NCBI RefSeq assembly: GCF_009827395.1
Contig: NZ_WTYX01000002.1
Location: forward strand, 868,001-932,000
Reading direction: 5' to 3'
Length of the DNA: 64,000 bases
Source: Pontixanthobacter aquaemixtae
GTDB lineage: Bacteria > Pseudomonadota > Alphaproteobacteria > Sphingomonadales > Sphingomonadaceae
Shown in pieces: positions 25,667 through 34,635 of this stretch (positions within the stretch are counted from its first letter, which is position 1; each line of letters begins with the position of its first letter). Position numbers and translations under genes: made by a program. The notes beneath the pieces were generated by a model that saw only the letters and a program-made list of their open reading frames with translations, ran no database searches and had not been told where the DNA came from.

Positions 25667-26860
25667 TCAATCCAGCAATGGCTTTTCATAGATTAGATAT
25701 TCGCGGTTGATGGTGCTTTCGATAGCTTCGGCGATCGCGACCATCCCCTGATTGTCGTCCAGGATCCAGCCGACTTCTGCTCGCTGGGTATTGAATTTTG
25801 CATGCGCATCGCGGCGGATACCGTCGATCATCATGAAAGCCAGCTGACTTGCCAACCGTGAATTGTGATGTTTTTTCAGCACTCCCATCAGCGGGACGCG
25901 CATGTCGCTATCCACCGGGTTTTTGGACCATCTGAGCAGTTTGAACCAACCGAAGGGGAGCAATTTGCCGTCTATCTCTTTCAGCACTTTGTTCACATCG
26001 GGCAGCGTGATCATGAAGGCGGATGGAACGCCTTCGAGTTCGACAATGCGGACAATTTCCGAATGGACAAGCGGTTTGAGCTTCTTCGCGGCATAGGCGA
26101 TTTCGCGGTCTGTGAAGGGCACGAAACCCCAATTGTCCGACCACGCATCGTTGAGAATATCCAGAATGATGCGGACTTCGCTGGCGAAATTATTCTTGTC
26201 AGCGCCGCGCATCACGATTTTCGGATTGCGTTCCCCCGATTTGACGATGCGCTGGATTAGCGGGGAAAATTCCTTCGACGTGTCGAGGTGATAAGTCAGC
26301 AGGCGTTTGGCCGCCGAGTAGCCGTAATTTTCGATCCAGCCCTGATAATGCGCAGGATGGTGACCCATCATAATTGTCGGCGAATGGTCATGCCCGAAAG
26401 TGAGCAGGCCGGGCTCTTCCCAGATCGACATCGATATCGGGCCGAGGACACGCGTCATTCCTTCGCTGCGGAGCCAATCTTCGGCCTTGTCCAGCAGCGC
26501 GCGGCCCACAGTTTCGTCCTCGGCATCGAAATAGCCGAACATGCCGGTTCCGGGACCCATGCCTTGCTTGGCTGGAAGTTTGAGAGCCAATTCATCGATC
26601 TGTGCGGAGATACGGCCAACGGGCCGTCCCGTACGGTGCGCGATGAACAGCGCGACGCGGGCATGTTCGAAGAACGGGTTTTTGGCCGGATCGATAAGCT
26701 CCAGCATCTCGCCGCGTAATTGCGGGACGCTGTGAGGTGTGCTGGCGGCGAAACGCATCCCCAGATCGACAAAGGCTTTGCGGTCAGCCTTGCTGACGAC
26801 AGGGGTAATCACTATCTGGTCATCAGGCACAATCACACCTCTTTGCATCAATTCCGGCAT
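25667..26860 (-). CDS. GNAT-like N-acetyltransferase domain protein (conserved hypothetical)
   Basis: 397 residues, soluble, about twice the usual GNAT length. It contains IAHRTGRPVGRISAQ, FGYFDAEDETVGRALLDKAEDWL and VLGPISMSIWEEPGLL, blocks typical of a conserved proteobacterial family annotated as N-acetyltransferase or acyltransferase-like. The repeated helix-strand pattern suggests two GNAT-fold halves. No substrate is known. The ATG at 26860 has no strong ribosome site and a GTG a few codons on (after AGAGG) is an alternative. It is transcribed alone, away from the desaturase gene. Confidence 0.6.
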   Translation of the reverse strand: MPELMQRGVIVPDDQIVITPVVSKADRKAFVDLGMRFAASTPHSVPQLRGEMLELIDPAKNPFFEHARVALFIAHRTGRPVGRISAQIDELALKLPAKQGMGPGTGMFGYFDAEDETVGRALLDKAEDWLRSEGMTRVLGPISMSIWEEPGLLTFGHDHSPTIMMGHHPAHYQGWIENYGYSAAKRLLTYHLDTSKEFSPLIQRIVKSGERNPKIVMRGADKNNFASEVRIILDILNDAWSDNWGFVPFTDREIAYAAKKLKPLVHSEIVRIVELEGVPSAFMITLPDVNKVLKEIDGKLLPFGWFKLLRWSKNPVDSDMRVPLMGVLKKHHNSRLASQLAFMMIDGIRRDAHAKFNTQRAEVGWILDDNQGMVAIAEAIESTINREYLIYEKPLLD

Positions 26861-27003
26861 TGCTGTTCAGCTTGGGTAAGCCCTTTCTGTGCAGTAACGC
26901 CTTTGTCAAGCGAGCGCCCACTGGCCTGCCCCTGGCAGGAGCAAACGGGTTGGGGCTGTCGCTGGCGCCATTTCTGCGGTAAAGCCCGCACCGGAACACG
27001 ATT

Positions 27004-28074
27004 ATGAACGTCGAGAACACGATAGAAGCGGTCGCAGCCGCCGCGAAGCCAGCCAAGATCGCGGATGACAAGGACATGCTGCGCGCGGCGCGCGATCTGA
27101 CCAAGGATATTTCGGAGGCCAAGCCTTCGGTTTATTGGACCGATCTGTTGCTGTCGGCCGGGGTCGGCTATGCCGCGCTCGCCGGTGCCATTCTGGCTCC
27201 TGGCGTTCCCTTGGCGATAGCGTTGGGGTTGGTCGCGGTTTTGACGCTTTACCGCGCGCTTTTGTTCAACCACGAGCTGGCCCATATTCATCGCAATGCC
27301 TTGCCCGGGTTTCGCCTGGCGTGGAACGCGTTGGTGGGTATCCCGATGCTGACACCATCCTTTATGTATGAAGGGGTGCACACGCTGCACCACAAGCGCA
27401 CCCAATATGGCACCATCGAAGACCCCGAATATCTGCCGCTTGCGCTGATGAAGCCGTGGTCGCTTCCGGTATTCGTATTGATTGCGTTGTTGGCACCTCC
27501 GGCTTTGGTGCTCCGCTTTGGCGTGCTGGTCCCGCTTGGTGCGATCATCCCGCCGGTCCGCAATCTACTATGGCAGCGGGCCTCTTCGCTCTCGATCAAT
27601 CCCGATTTTCGCCGCCGGCCGCCGGAAGGCGACATGAAACCGCGCGTTTTTTGGCAAGAGCTGTTCGGTATGCTGTGGGCATGGGTGCTGATCGCCAGCG
27701 TGTTTGTGCTCGGGTGGAAACCCATTTTGGTTGCTCTGGCTGTGTTCTCTCTCGTTGCGGTGCTCAATCAGCTGCGCACTTTGGTCGCACATCTATGGGA
27801 AAATGATGGCGAACCGATGAGTGTTACTGCGCAATATCTTGACTCGGTCAATGTACCGCCGCCGGGCCTGATGGCAGAGGTTTGGGCGCCTGTCGGCCTG
27901 CGTTATCATGCGCTGCACCATCTGATGCCAAGCATCCCTTATCATTCATTGCCAGAGGCGCATCGGCGGCTGACCAGACATCTTGGTTCGGGTTCGACCA
28001 TCGATGGCGCGAACCATCCGGGCATGTGGCATCTGGTCGGCCGGATCGCGCGAAGCACGATGATCATGCGCTGA
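27004..28074 (+). CDS. Membrane fatty acid desaturase
   Basis: 356 residues with four to five membrane segments and three histidine boxes that bind the di-iron centre: FNHELAHIH (about 93-101), HTLHHKR (about 123-129) and YHALHHLMP near residue 300. This is the acyl-lipid/acyl-CoA desaturase superfamily; the shorter first box and the C-terminal HxxHH fit the alphaproteobacterial fatty-acid desaturase group. It would introduce a double bond, or hydroxylate, in membrane lipids or carotenoid-like substrates; the substrate is uncertain. It overlaps the convergent GNAT gene by 11 nt at the 3' ends. Confidence 0.85.
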   Translation: MNVENTIEAVAAAAKPAKIADDKDMLRAARDLTKDISEAKPSVYWTDLLLSAGVGYAALAGAILAPGVPLAIALGLVAVLTLYRALLFNHELAHIHRNALPGFRLAWNALVGIPMLTPSFMYEGVHTLHHKRTQYGTIEDPEYLPLALMKPWSLPVFVLIALLAPPALVLRFGVLVPLGAIIPPVRNLLWQRASSLSINPDFRRRPPEGDMKPRVFWQELFGMLWAWVLIASVFVLGWKPILVALAVFSLVAVLNQLRTLVAHLWENDGEPMSVTAQYLDSVNVPPPGLMAEVWAPVGLRYHALHHLMPSIPYHSLPEAHRRLTRHLGSGSTIDGANHPGMWHLVGRIARSTMIMR

Positions 28075-28594
28075 GCTGATCCAGAAACCGTATCATCGCG
28101 CACCGGCGTTCGCGCGGCATACCCAGCGCAACTGCAGCTTCCAGCGATTCCGCCAGATGCGTGCGACCTTCGAAATTCTCAACTTCGACAAAGCCATGCC
28201 GGGCATAAAATGGCGCATTCCAAGGAATGTCCCGGTACGTGTTGAGCGTGATCGCGTGAAAGCCGTTATTTCTTGCGTCGACCGCCAACGCTTCCAATAA
28301 GCCCGCGCCGATCCCTTTGCCCTGCTGGCTCCGCGCGACGCTGATCTCGTTTAGATGAAGTTCCCGGCCCACCGGACCGCAGGCGGCGAAGCCGACAACT
28401 TCTGAGTCCGCTGTGGCGGTCAAACAATAACCCTTGGCGATCATTGCTCGATATTCGGCTGCGCTGGTCGAAGGCGGTACCGGTATGCCCGTAAGCGAGG
28501 GTTCCTCGCGCAGAAGGCTTGCCGCGTCATCCTCCACCGCGTGGAAGCTCTCCGCGTCTTCGCGCCGGGCAAGACGCAGCGACCAATCGCTCAT
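28064..28594 (-). CDS. GNAT family N-acetyltransferase
   Basis: 176 residues. The acetyl-CoA motif is RSQQGKGIGAGLLEAL (about 109-124), preceded by HLNEISVA and followed by ITLNTYRDIPWNAPFYARHGF, a common pattern in small-molecule acetyltransferases. The ATG overlaps the lptG TGA (ATGA), so it is the third gene of the lptF-lptG operon; a role in envelope biology is not implied by sequence. Substrate unknown. Confidence 0.8.
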   Translation of the reverse strand: MSDWSLRLARREDAESFHAVEDDAASLLREEPSLTGIPVPPSTSAAEYRAMIAKGYCLTATADSEVVGFAACGPVGRELHLNEISVARSQQGKGIGAGLLEALAVDARNNGFHAITLNTYRDIPWNAPFYARHGFVEVENFEGRTHLAESLEAAVALGMPRERRCAMIRFLDQLSA

Positions 28595-29688
28595 TCCTCT
28601 GTCCGGATCAGGACCGTCTCACCGATAAGCAGGAACAGGAAGAACGGGGCCCATGCGGCAAGCAGCGGGGGATATCCGCCAAAGCTGCCCATCGCCAGCG
28701 CGGCATTATCGACCACGAAATAGGCAAAGCCCAGCGCCATGCCGATGATCGCGCGGACGAACAACTGGCCTGACCGTGCGAGACCGAATGCGGCAACTGC
28801 GCCCAGCAAGGGCATAAGAAAGGCGGATAGCGGGCCGGAAATTTTGTGCCACCACTTGGCGCGAAGCTCGGTTGTGCGCCGTCCGATCGCTTCATAAGCA
28901 TCGATCGATCGCGACAATTCGAAAAAGTCCTGCGTTTCGGGATCCACGCTTTCCATCTCGATCTGCGCGATAGTCAAACCTTTGCCGACCACGAGGCTTT
29001 CAACCGTTCGTGTATCGGCGGCTGACACATCGAATTGTTCGACATTGGAGAGCTTCCATCCCGGATTGGCAAAGCTTGCGCTTTCCGCACGCAATTGTTC
29101 GGAAATCATTCCGTTCGGATCGCGGCTGTACCAGGTAACACCCTCCATACGGGTGTTGCTGCCTTTGCCGGTGAGCGTGGTCGCGGTCAGGATATTGGCG
29201 CCGTCGGTCAAGTAGACATTGCTGCGCACCCCCGGGTCGGCCGGGATTGGCCCATAGTCGTTGGCTTGCCATGCTTTGAGTGTAGCGGTGGCGCGTGTTA
29301 CCACCCGCTCGTTGAATGCAAAATTTGCCACCGAGACGAGGGCTGCTGTCAGCAGCAATGGCGCCAGCACCTGATGCGCGGAAAGCCCCGCTGCCTTCAT
29401 CGCCACGACTTCGCTGTTCTGGTTGAGAGTGACCAAAGTGATCAGCGTAGCCAGCAACACCGAATAGGGAAGGAAGCGTGCAATCAGCTGCGGCACTCTT
29501 AAGCCGATATAAGTCAGCAATTCACCCTGACCGTTTCCGGGAACCGCCAGAATTTCACCGGTCCGGCTCAGCAGGTCGAGCGCCATCAGGACGATAACCA
29601 GCATCACCAACATCGCGAGAATGCGCGTGATAAACAGCTTCGCGAGATAAAGGGTCAGCGAGCGCGACGGGAAGAAGTCGAATTGCAT
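28591..29688 (-). CDS. lptG: LPS export ABC transporter permease LptG
   Basis: 365 residues from the ATG at 29688, which has GGGAGAGAG upstream. Membrane helices lie near 13-38, 62-80, 100-120 and three near the C-terminus (LSAFLMPLLGAVAAFGLA, IIGMALGFAYFVVDNAALAM), around a periplasmic beta-jellyroll (about 135-260), the standard YjgP/YjgQ layout. With LptF and LptB it extracts lipopolysaccharide from the inner membrane and passes it to LptC/LptA. It lies 14 nt after lptF in the same operon. Confidence 0.92.
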   Translation of the reverse strand: MQFDFFPSRSLTLYLAKLFITRILAMLVMLVIVLMALDLLSRTGEILAVPGNGQGELLTYIGLRVPQLIARFLPYSVLLATLITLVTLNQNSEVVAMKAAGLSAHQVLAPLLLTAALVSVANFAFNERVVTRATATLKAWQANDYGPIPADPGVRSNVYLTDGANILTATTLTGKGSNTRMEGVTWYSRDPNGMISEQLRAESASFANPGWKLSNVEQFDVSAADTRTVESLVVGKGLTIAQIEMESVDPETQDFFELSRSIDAYEAIGRRTTELRAKWWHKISGPLSAFLMPLLGAVAAFGLARSGQLFVRAIIGMALGFAYFVVDNAALAMGSFGGYPPLLAAWAPFFLFLLIGETVLIRTEE

Positions 29689-29702
29689 CAATTGCTCTCT
29701 CC

Positions 29703-30929
29703 CTATTCCGCCGGCGCTGTTTCAAGGCCGCGTTTCTTGCGGCCGAAAATCTTCGACACGCGCTTGCCAATTTTGGAAGCGGCGGTTTCGAGAGCGCCGA
29801 TCGCCTGTCCGCCGGGAACAAAGGCCACGCGGTAATACATCCACAGGATGATCGCTGCGAACACCACAAACGGTCCCCACAAGGCGATTATCGGGTCGAT
29901 CCTGCCGAGAGCGGCAACATCCTCCCCATATTGGTTTACCTTGTGATAGGAGACGACCATCACGATCGCGACAAACACCCCGAGCGCGGATGTCGATCTC
30001 TTGGGCGGGATCGCCAGAGCCACAGCGAGCAGCGGCATCATGATCATCATGACCACTTCGACCAAGCGGTAGTTGAAACTGGCCTGGCTGGCATCGCGCT
30101 TGGTTTCGGTGGTTTCTGCAGACCATCCGATCCGCAGCAATTCAGGAAGAATATATTCGCGTTCCGCGTCACCGCGCCCGCGAAATTCCTCGATCTTGGG
30201 TAGGTCGATCGGCAGATCGTGCCGGGTAAAGCTGAGCACGCGCGGGGTTTGCGTGTCCCCGCCGGTATCCTGAACAATCGTCCCATCGGTCAAACGCAGA
30301 ATGATTGTGTCTGGACTGTCTTTGGTGGCGAGGAAATTGCCTTCGCGCGCAGAGATCGAGAGGACCTCTCCCTTGGTATTGGCGACCCTTGCGAAAATGC
30401 CTTTGAGCTGGCGGCCCTGATCCGCGCTTTCTTCGATCCGGAGCGCCATCCGGTCCTTCAGCGTGGTGAATTCGCCAACTTTGATCGATGCGCCAAGTGC
30501 ACCCGAGCGCAGCTGATATTCAAGCTGGGCGTAAGTGTAACGCGCAACCGGCTGGACATAGAATACCAGCGCCACATTCGCGGCCATCAAAACACCGGTC
30601 AAAATGAAGGGAATGCGCAGCAACCGGGTGTAGCTCAGCCCGACCGCACGGAAAATGTCGAGCTCGCTCGACGTTGCAAGTTTGCGGAACGCCAACAGCA
30701 CACCCAGCAATAGGCCCAGCGGGATCGCCAGACTTGCATATTCGGGAAACAGGCTGGCCAGCATTTTGAAAACGATGCCGACCGGTCCGCCTTCGGTCGC
30801 GACGAAATCGAACAAGCGCAGCATTTTCTCGAGCAACAACAGCGACGCGGCAAGCGCGAACACGCCCAGCATCGGGACGATGACCAATTTAAAAATATAA
30901 CGGTCGATTGCTGGAATGAATTTGAACAC
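29703..30929 (-). CDS. lptF: LPS export ABC transporter permease LptF
   Basis: 408 residues, GTG start at 30929. Six membrane helices flank a periplasmic jellyroll, with DRYIFKLVIVPMLGVFALA at the N-terminus and LVEVVMMIMMPLLAVALAIPPKRS near 285, matching YjgP/YjgQ permeases. A basic C-terminal tail (KIGKRVSKIFGRKKRG) is cytoplasmic. It heads the lptF-lptG-GNAT operon. Its partner ATPase lptB is not in the window. Confidence 0.92.
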   Translation of the reverse strand: MFKFIPAIDRYIFKLVIVPMLGVFALAASLLLLEKMLRLFDFVATEGGPVGIVFKMLASLFPEYASLAIPLGLLLGVLLAFRKLATSSELDIFRAVGLSYTRLLRIPFILTGVLMAANVALVFYVQPVARYTYAQLEYQLRSGALGASIKVGEFTTLKDRMALRIEESADQGRQLKGIFARVANTKGEVLSISAREGNFLATKDSPDTIILRLTDGTIVQDTGGDTQTPRVLSFTRHDLPIDLPKIEEFRGRGDAEREYILPELLRIGWSAETTETKRDASQASFNYRLVEVVMMIMMPLLAVALAIPPKRSTSALGVFVAIVMVVSYHKVNQYGEDVAALGRIDPIIALWGPFVVFAAIILWMYYRVAFVPGGQAIGALETAASKIGKRVSKIFGRKKRGLETAPAE

Positions 30930-31038
30930 GCTTACGCGATTTCGCTCGATCTAGTGGACGTTCTGACCGCCCTAGCGCGAAAAACCGTGCGGGTCATGTA
31001 TTGTTGTGTGTCACCGAAACAGCTTGCCCCGGGGCGCC

Positions 31039-31428
31039 TTAAGCTTTTTCAAGCGTGCATTGCAGCGGGTGCTGGTTTTCCTTGGCGAAATCCATCACCT
31101 GATTGACCTTTGTTTCGGCCACTTCGTAGGAAAAAATGCCGCAAACGCCGACGCCTTTCTGGTGAACATGCAGCATGACCCGCGTGGCCTGTTCCATATC
31201 CATGCGGAAGAAACGCTTCAGGATCACCACCACAAATTCCATCGGTGTGTAATCATCGTTCAGCAGCAGCACTTTGTACTGGCTCGGCTTCTTCGTTTTC
31301 GCCTTGGTCTTGGTCGCGACGCCGGTTTCGCTATCGCTGCCCGATTCATCGCCATCGTCGGAAGATGATCCGGCTGCGGCGAGGAGAGGATCCGTCGGCA
31401 GGGTTGCGGGGATGCGGTAAGGTGTCAT
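31039..31428 (-). CDS. clpS: ATP-dependent Clp protease adaptor ClpS
   Basis: 129 residues. The ClpS fold shows [36 protein letters not shown] and [14 protein letters not shown], the N-end-rule recognition pocket and ClpA-binding surface. The first about 45 residues are acidic and serine-rich, then lysine-rich, a disordered extension longer than in E. coli. I placed the start at the ATG at 31428; the frame runs upstream without homology. It delivers N-degron substrates to ClpAP. No clpA is adjacent within the window. Confidence 0.92.
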   Translation of the reverse strand: MTPYRIPATLPTDPLLAAAGSSSDDGDESGSDSETGVATKTKAKTKKPSQYKVLLLNDDYTPMEFVVVILKRFFRMDMEQATRVMLHVHQKGVGVCGIFSYEVAETKVNQVMDFAKENQHPLQCTLEKA

Positions 31429-31525
31429 TGAGGCCTTAATATCGGAAGCATTGCGCCCTTCGCAAGAGGGATTAGCGACTGATTGCAGCATAAGTCTTAA
31501 CGCTGTTGAAACGGGCGGTGCCCCG

Positions 31526-31567
31526 CAAAGAAAAACGGGCCAGACGGCATTGCCGCCCGGCCCGTTT
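31526..31567 (-). terminator. Intrinsic terminator after the phasin gene
   Basis: On the minus strand AAACGGGCC (31567-31559) pairs with GGCCCGTTT (31541-31533) around an inner GGCGGCAATGCCGTC hairpin, followed by TTTTTCTTTG. It lies about 65 nt past the phasin stop, before clpS. Confidence 0.8.
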
Positions 31568-31631
31568 CTTAGTCTCGCCGGAAAAGGAGGGAGAGAAACC
31601 GGCAGAGAACGAAAGGTTTTAAGCGCTAGGC

Positions 31632-32441
31632 TCAAGCAGCCTTGCGGATCTTGTCCATTGCAACGCTGGCGCGGCTCGAAAGCGGTGCGAAAGCGTCGTT
31701 AGCGAGCTTGACCCATGCTTCGGTGTTCTTCGAAACAGCGGCAACAGTCGCGTCGACGTTACGACGGGCAATCTTGCCTTGCAGTTCAACGAATTCCGAA
31801 GGTGATTTCACAGCAGCAACCTCTTTGACGTCGGCAGTTGCGACTTCGACAGCTTCCTTCACGTCAGCAACATAGGCTTTGCCCATGTCCTGCACGCCGG
31901 CGGCGAGGATCTTGCCAGCTTCGACAACAGCTTCGGCATTGGCTTTGTTGAATTCGCCCATTTCGGAAGCAAACTCGGTGCCTTTGTCATAAGCAGTCTT
32001 GGCGCGCTCTTGCAGATCGGCGAAGCCTTCTTTGACTTGAGCTGCGTAGTCGGTGGTTTTTGCTTTTGCTTTGGTCATGATAGTGTCCTTTGCAGTAGAT
32101 TTCGTGGTTGGTTTGGAGACGGCGGTTTTGCGTTTCGCGGGGCGCTTCGCAGGGGCCTTCTTCGTGGCAGTTTTCTTGGCAGTCACTTTCTTCGGCGCTG
32201 CTTTCTTTGGCGCGGCCTTCTTTTTGGCCGGGGCTTTCTTCGCGACAGCTTTCTTGGCCGCAGGCTTTTTCTTCGCCGGGGCTTTGACAGCTTTCTTTGC
32301 TACGGCTTCTTTTGCCGGAGCTTCTTTGGTCAGCGAAGCTTTGTCCGCTTCAGCCGCCTTGTCTGTTGCAGCTTTCTTGGCAGCCGCTTCGGCATATGCC
32401 TTCTCAGCAGCAGCATCGATTTTGCTAGCATTGGTAGCCAT
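31632..32441 (-). CDS. phaP: Phasin with histone-H1-like lysine/alanine/proline-rich N-terminus
   Basis: 269 residues from the ATG at 32441. Residues about 30-125 are a low-complexity run of [13 protein letters not shown]-type repeats, strongly basic. The C-terminal half (about 135-265) is a helical phasin domain ([17 protein letters not shown] and [20 protein letters not shown]), which coats polyhydroxyalkanoate granules. Phasins limit granule coalescence. The basic part resembles histone H1-like tails and the PAKKA motif of PhaM, which links granules to the nucleoid; that role is inferred. It lies immediately downstream of phaC, with its own operator-like region at 32480-32540 and a terminator. 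Confidence 0.85.
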   Translation of the reverse strand: MATNASKIDAAAEKAYAEAAAKKAATDKAAEADKASLTKEAPAKEAVAKKAVKAPAKKKPAAKKAVAKKAPAKKKAAPKKAAPKKVTAKKTATKKAPAKRPAKRKTAVSKPTTKSTAKDTIMTKAKAKTTDYAAQVKEGFADLQERAKTAYDKGTEFASEMGEFNKANAEAVVEAGKILAAGVQDMGKAYVADVKEAVEVATADVKEVAAVKSPSEFVELQGKIARRNVDATVAAVSKNTEAWVKLANDAFAPLSSRASVAMDKIRKAA

Positions 32442-32479
32442 GATCAAACCTCTTAACTTCGCGGGTGCAGCACCCTTTT

Positions 32480-32540
32480 GTTGCAGTGCACAAAATAGGC
32501 ATTGCAACTTCGAAGTCAAGTGTTTTTTGTGCAGTGCAAC
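32480..32540. promoter_or_regulatory. Inverted pair of TGCA-rich sites upstream of the phasin gene (PhaR-like operator)
   Basis: GTTGCAGTGCACAAAA (32480-32495) and its inverted near-copy TTTTGTGCAGTGCAAC (32525-32540) differ at one base and face each other 29 nt apart. A third TTGCAA half-site follows near 32547. PhaR repressors of alphaproteobacteria bind TGC/GCA-rich sites upstream of phasin genes, so control by PhaR is likely but inferred. Confidence 0.6.
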
Positions 32541-32561
32541 ATAACGTTGCAAGTATCTGTT

Positions 32562-34502
32562 TTATCTGGTTTTAACGTAGCTTCCTGGCGCGTCTTCGAG
32601 CACTTTGTCTCCGCGCCCGCCCGGCTTTCTTTTGCCTTTCGCGGGTACTTTCGCACTATCCAGGCTCTCCAGCCACTCGATCCAATCGGGCCACCAGCTT
32701 CCCGGTGTTTCGGTTGCGCCCTGCTTGAATTCCTCGAGCGAGGAAACGGCTTTGTCATTGGTCCAATATTGGTATTTGCCTGAACTGGGTGGATTCACCA
32801 CGCCGGCAATATGGCCCGATCCGGCAAGCACAAAGCGCAGCGGGCCATTGAAGTGCTTGGTAACTTCCCACACGCTTTCGGCAGGCGCGATATGATCTTC
32901 CTTGCCGGCTTGAACATAGGTGGGCGTTTTAACTTTGGTGAGATCGATCGGAGTATTGTCTGCAGCCAGATTATCGGGCTGGACCAGCTTGTTGTCCCGG
33001 TAAAGGTCTCTCAGATAGTCTTGATGCCATTGCGCGGGCAAATTGGTCACATCGCCGTTCCAGTGGAGCAGGTCGAATGCGGGATAGTCTTCGCCCAGCA
33101 GATAGTGATTGACCCAATAGTTCCAGATGAGCCCATTGCCGCGCAACAGATTGAAAGCAGCGGCCATATACCGGCCGTCCAGATAGCCCTTGGGTGTGAG
33201 CGTTTTCATTCCATCCAGCTGTTGGTCATCGATGAAGTGCAGCAGCTCGCCCGCTTTGCCGAAATCGACCTGAGCGGTGAACAAAGTCGCGCTTTTGACC
33301 ATATCTTCCTGACCGCGGCGGTGCAGGATCGCCAGCGTCGCGGCCAGCGTGGTTCCAGCAACGCAATATCCGATCGTATGGACTGACGGGACTTTAAGCC
33401 GGGTGCGGATATGCTCGATCGCGTCTATTTGCGCGAGGATGTAGTCATCCCACACCACATCTTTCATGCTTTCGTCAGCCGATTTCCAGCTAACCACAAA
33501 AGTTGTCACGCCCTGTTCCACCGCCCAGCGGATGAAGCTGTTCTTGGGATTCAGATCGAGAATGTAGAAGCGATTGATCCATGGCGGGAAAATCACCAGC
33601 GGTGTTTCCAGTACCTTATCCGTGGTCGGGGTGTACTGGATCAGCTGATAGAGCGGGGTTTCGTGCACCACTTTGCCGGGCGTGGCGGCAATGTTCTCTC
33701 CCAATGTGAAAGCATCGGGATCGGTATGGGTCAGCTGTCCCTTTTTCAGGTCGGTGATCAGGTGCTCCATACCTTTGACCAGATTTTCGCCTTTGGCTTC
33801 CATCGTCCGTTCCAGAACGATCGGATTGGTCATGGCGAAATTGGCCGGGCTGCTGGCGTCGATCATCGCTTGCGTTGCGAAGCGCAGCTGCTCGCGCTTG
33901 GCGTTGTCAAGTCCGGGCACCTCGTCCACCATTGCATTGAGGTGCTCGGCAACCAGCAGATATGTCTGGTGGATCAGCGCAAAGGCGGGCTGATCGCTCC
34001 AGCGGCGATCAGCGAAACGGCGATCCTGCCGCGGCAGATCCTTGTCTTCCTCGCTCATAGCATCGGGCCCGATGCCATATCTGCCGAGCACCGTTTGCCA
34101 TAATTGCAAGCTGTCTTCCCACAGCGCCTTTTGCTTGGCGGGCTCTGTCAGCGGCATTTGTTGGGACCAATCATGCATCACGCTGATCCACTGCATTGGA
34201 TCAACGACCGCAATGGGCGCTTCGCCGGAGAGTTTTTGTTCGTTCTGAAAATCGAGCCACATCTTTTGCAGCTTGCCGCTGATTTCGGCCCATTCCTGAA
34301 AGTCTTGCGGCTGTGTTATTGCGCCAAGCGTTGACGGGTTGAACATGCCGGCCATTGCTGTGCCCAGCATGGGCGACCCCATCATCGGCGATGCCATGCC
34401 TTGTCCGCCAGGCATAAACTGACCGAACAATTGCTGCATCATCTCGGTTTGCTTTTGGACGGCATCACCAAACAGGTCGGTCGGATCGCTCTTGTCACTC
34501 AT
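32562..34502 (-). CDS. phaC: Class I poly(3-hydroxyalkanoate) polymerase
   Basis: 646 residues. The N-terminal domain (about 70-270) is of class I type. The alpha/beta-hydrolase core has the lipase-like box GYCVAG with catalytic Cys380, an aspartate in AGKEDHIAP and histidine in GSGHIAGVVNPP near the C-terminus. It polymerises 3-hydroxyacyl-CoA into PHA storage granules. A methionine/glycine-rich stretch (about 30-55) precedes the conserved part. The phasin gene lies 120 nt downstream on the same strand. No phaA/phaB is in the window. It diverges from the aminotransferase gene. Confidence 0.95.
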   Translation of the reverse strand: MSDKSDPTDLFGDAVQKQTEMMQQLFGQFMPGGQGMASPMMGSPMLGTAMAGMFNPSTLGAITQPQDFQEWAEISGKLQKMWLDFQNEQKLSGEAPIAVVDPMQWISVMHDWSQQMPLTEPAKQKALWEDSLQLWQTVLGRYGIGPDAMSEEDKDLPRQDRRFADRRWSDQPAFALIHQTYLLVAEHLNAMVDEVPGLDNAKREQLRFATQAMIDASSPANFAMTNPIVLERTMEAKGENLVKGMEHLITDLKKGQLTHTDPDAFTLGENIAATPGKVVHETPLYQLIQYTPTTDKVLETPLVIFPPWINRFYILDLNPKNSFIRWAVEQGVTTFVVSWKSADESMKDVVWDDYILAQIDAIEHIRTRLKVPSVHTIGYCVAGTTLAATLAILHRRGQEDMVKSATLFTAQVDFGKAGELLHFIDDQQLDGMKTLTPKGYLDGRYMAAAFNLLRGNGLIWNYWVNHYLLGEDYPAFDLLHWNGDVTNLPAQWHQDYLRDLYRDNKLVQPDNLAADNTPIDLTKVKTPTYVQAGKEDHIAPAESVWEVTKHFNGPLRFVLAGSGHIAGVVNPPSSGKYQYWTNDKAVSSLEEFKQGATETPGSWWPDWIEWLESLDSAKVPAKGKRKPGGRGDKVLEDAPGSYVKTR

Positions 34503-34635
34503 CTGGCTTTGGTCCCGGCTTGGGGTTTAAAATTACATCTTCACAATAGCGAAGATGATCGGCAATTGCACCTGAGACGTGATTAGGTCACAACCGTTAC
34601 AATCTCCCGTTGAATACGAATTTTCAGGATCGAAA

